Origin: Struthio camelus
Lineage: Eukaryota > Chordata > Aves > Struthioniformes > Struthionidae
Reading direction: 5' to 3'
Length of the DNA: 64,000 bases
NCBI RefSeq assembly: GCF_040807025.1
Contig: NC_090942.1
Location: forward strand, 82,689,987-82,753,986
Part shown: positions 61,274-64,000 of the stretch, piece after piece
Layout of the letters: every line of letters starts with the position of its first letter
Position numbering within the stretch: position 1 is the first letter of the stretch
Notes under the pieces: generated by a model
Databases searched by the model: none
Seen by the model: the letters and a program-made list of their open reading frames with translations, nothing else
Told to the model about the DNA's origin: nothing
Made by a program: the position numbers and the translations under genes

Positions 61274-64000
61274 GCTGAGATACCTGTTAACAGCTGAATT
61301 AAATTGGGGAAACCCCTCAGTATTAGGGCTGACCTGTAGGACGAGCTTTAACACCCCATCGCTGTGCCATCAATACCGCTATAAATAAACATTATCCTGG
61401 CACCACATGTGCTGCTGCTAAGGGGAACACTGCTTTTAGGACAGGAAAGCTCTCATGGAAGTATAAATTCCAGAAAATGAAACAGAACTTCCACCTTTTA
61501 TTTTGTTACAAGAAAATTACTGAAATTCCAATAGTTTTATCTAAAAATTGCACAAACTTTGAAAAAGTTAGTGGACAGGTTTTCCCAGGTCATCTAAATA
61601 ATCTAGGAGCACTGAGTTAAGCTAGATGATTTGAAAATCCCTTCTACTATTAATGTTATATAGTTGCATCTTTTCACATAATTCGTGAATACTTAGCCGC
61701 ATTTCTTTTCCACATGAGACTCATTAGTTCCATATGCCATTCCCATTACAAATATTACTGATCATGTGGAAAGACTTCTTATCAGGCAGAATTTACCCAT
61801 GTAGCTGCATGCCTTTCCTCACCTGAACACTTACCAGATCCCAATAAAAGTGACTAAGCAAAAAGAAGGTTCATTATTTAATTTTAAAAATACATGTTTT
61901 TTTTCTGAAGCTGTGAACATCTATCCTGTCAGAAAATGTGTGTGTGTTTTTTTTTTTTTTTAACTCTCTTTGTGTAACTTTTTTCTTTGTTAGTGCTGGT
62001 GAATAGGGCATGCTCACTTCCAGCAGGTTGGCCCAGAAAAAGGCAGAGTTCTGGAGTTCATTTTGATACCATAATAGGGGAACATAGTTGCATCTAATCT
62101 AAATATGTTTTGACTGCAATAGGAATGAAAAATTAAGGGTCTGTAGAGGTTTTCTAGTCAGGAAGAGAAATTCTCTCCTTGTTGCGAAGATCCATTTCCT
62201 TAAATATGAGATGGTCAAATCACAAAGTACAGTGCTTCTGCCCTTAGCTCTAAGTAGCTCCACAAGTTGCATATATTCATGTTTGTGTTCTCTCTTTTCT
62301 TTAGTTAAAGGTGTGTCTGTGCTGTGCAGGGGAGGGCAATGCAAGGAGAAGCAAGCAGGCAGGTACTTCTGGCTGAGTTGGAGCAGTGTTGAGGGATGTT
62401 ATGAACTTAGATCCTAAAAGCTGCATGAAAAAAGTATTAGCTGCCAGTACTGCACGTGGATTACAGGAGTAAGGTTAATTGGGGGAGGTGCAGCACTGGC
62501 TGGGTCTGGCTTTATCACTCCCAGTTCTGGAGCCAGCTCGGTCACAGCCAGCTCAGGCTTCTCCACAGAGCTTGGCTGCAAGGTGCTCTGCACTTATTAC
62601 AGCAGGATCTTCCTTACCTTGGCTGACGGACGGTCCTGGTCTTGTAAATCAAAGGGTTTGGCAAACATAGCTCTGCAGAAAGCCAGCTGTTTGCTTTGGT
62701 GAGTGTATCAGATGTCTTTAGATTACTGACAATATTGGGCAAAAATGGATAGTCTTTGGGTGTTTTTCTTGTTGTTTTAGGGGAGGATGGATTGTCTTTT
62801 AGTTTGTTGTTTCTTACTTACACTGATGTTTTGTTTTGATTAAGACAAAGAATTTGTTTCGTGCACCACAAAGGAACACTGTGAAGGAATACTGCGAAGG
62901 AGGGTAGATGGGCTAGATGCATGTTATTGTTTTGAAAACCAACATGCCCCTCCTCTCTGTCTGCAAGCTGCTTGGTTAGCTGAAACGGCAAAGTACTGAA
63001 ATGGTCAGCTTTCATCTCTCTCCTCCCTTCCTTCCTTTCTACATTCCTGACTCTGGCTTGATCCTTATTCGCTGCCAGAGGGCCTTAAACTCTTTCCTTG
63101 CTGCTGTGTTGGCTCCGCTCTGGAGTTACCTAATGCTCCTGGGTTAGTTCTTGCTACTTCTACTCCGCTCCCCCCTGCTATTTGAGCTGGGGCTGACAAA
63201 GGAGTCTAATATCTGGCAAAGAAAGAAGAGGGTTTCAGGCATGCTATAGGAAGAGGCAGAGTTGCCAGCAGAAAGAGGACAGGTGAAACGCTGACATTTC
63301 TAGTTGCATGAAAGACTTGGGAATTGACCAGTGACCCAGCAGTTAACACAGTGGTGACTCACATGCAGCCACGTGTGACCTTGCTTCCCTATCTCATGCT
63401 GGGAGAGACAGCAGTTGATTCACTGCAAGAGAATGATACCAATTCAGCCTCTCTTGATGACATCAGTTCTCTAAAAGTGCAGCTGGTGCTTGGCAAAATG
63501 AGCATGTCCACTGCATGAGGAGAGGCAAGGAAATGACTGAAGACTGGTCTTCAGCTGGGTGGGCTCCTGCTAAGAGTACTGTAAATACCACTTCACAGCA
63601 GATGTAGTAGGGCTAGCTGAAAAGAAGGCAAGTGATACCTTAAGGAACCACATGCACCCTCTTGGGCAACAAAGATTAGACCTCATAATTAGATGGCTGT
63701 CGCAATTGAAAACAGACAAATCCACACCTTTTTTCTGACTGAAGAGGAGTTTATGGTGGTGACAAATGTCATGAGTCTTTGAGATGTGGGGTGAATTCTT
63801 GGCTCTTGAAAGAAGTAGTTGTTTTACCACTGACTGCATCAGAGCCAGGATTTTTGTGTCTGTGTATTTCAACATCTATCCATTAATCTGAGAAAGGGCT
63901 TGTATTGCTAGTATTGCTAGTATGTTCAGTTATGGTTGGATATTGTCCATTTACAGCTGTCAGATCAGACTTTCTATCTCATGAACTTCCAGTCATTTGC
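61274..64000. other. Non-coding sequence, no gene seen
   Basis: No gene recognised. A TG/T simple repeat occurs at 61937-61961 and a short TATTGCTAG tandem near 63902-63920. A 64-codon plus-strand frame at 63324-63518 has a protein-like acidic C-terminal half but no known domain or splice context. Confidence 0.5.
61937..61961. repeat. (TG)n followed by T run
   Basis: About five TG units followed by roughly fifteen T residues. Simple sequence. Confidence 0.8.

Noticed and set aside
63324..63518. 64-codon plus-strand frame with an acidic, protein-like C-terminal half
   Set aside because: Short, no recognised family, and no convincing splice sites around it.
1..64000. CRISPR arrays, operons, riboswitches or other prokaryotic systems
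   Set aside because: The window is vertebrate nuclear DNA with CR1 elements, LTRs and a CpG island; no regularly spaced repeats or compact gene clusters exist.

Overview
The window reads as AT-rich vertebrate nuclear DNA, almost certainly from a bird. The diagnostic evidence is CR1 non-LTR retrotransposons with the avian-type 3' end (8-bp tandem direct repeats of the ATTCTGTG type and the conserved GGTTGGAAGGGACC block), retroviral LTRs, one strong CpG island and otherwise repeat-poor sequence. No complete protein-coding gene is recognisable. Most open frames in the window are short, chance frames without a recognisable domain, so the bulk is best read as intergenic or intronic DNA.

Layout. 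1-10106: AT-rich single-copy sequence with no gene. 10107-11057: GC-rich element with CCAAT and TATA boxes, TG...CA ends and a near-perfect 5-bp flanking duplication, best read as a plus-strand solo LTR, though a lone promoter is an alternative. 11058-21796: no gene. 21797-22440: 3' end of a CR1 element on the minus strand, with about 200 codons of ORF2 C-terminus still open. 23151-23270: two 60-bp tandem copies. About 23530-23606: a hairpin with a tRNA-like A-box. 24490-25990: a dense CpG island with several splice-donor matches, the one place that looks like the promoter and first exon of a housekeeping or developmental gene whose coding exons are not identifiable here. 25991-38004: no recognisable gene, plus a diverged 61-bp duplication near 32.3 kb. 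38005-39640: an old CR1 copy interrupted by a 202-bp younger CR1 3' end. About 41005-42346: a CR1 ORF2 fragment covering endonuclease-RT linker and RT, frameshifted, with the RT catalytic box altered and the 3' end missing. 42347-54102: no gene, apart from a candidate first exon near 50.4-50.7 kb. 54103-55031: minus-strand retroviral 3' LTR with its polypurine tract. 55032-64000: no gene, with a perfect 64-bp tandem duplication at 61146.

The most interesting structural signal is that the two younger CR1 pieces are complementary. The minus-strand 3' piece at 22.4 kb begins within a few codons of where the plus-strand 5' piece at 42.3 kb stops, and the orientations are exactly those expected if a single CR1 had been cut by a roughly 20-kb inversion between 22.44 and 42.35 kb (or by an equivalent assembly inversion). 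Second is the nested CR1 insertion at 38784, where the host reading frame resumes after a 5-bp duplication. Part of the work is necessarily by eye: family assignments for CR1 rest on recognising conserved protein motifs, and LTR boundaries on termini, target duplications and polypurine tract.
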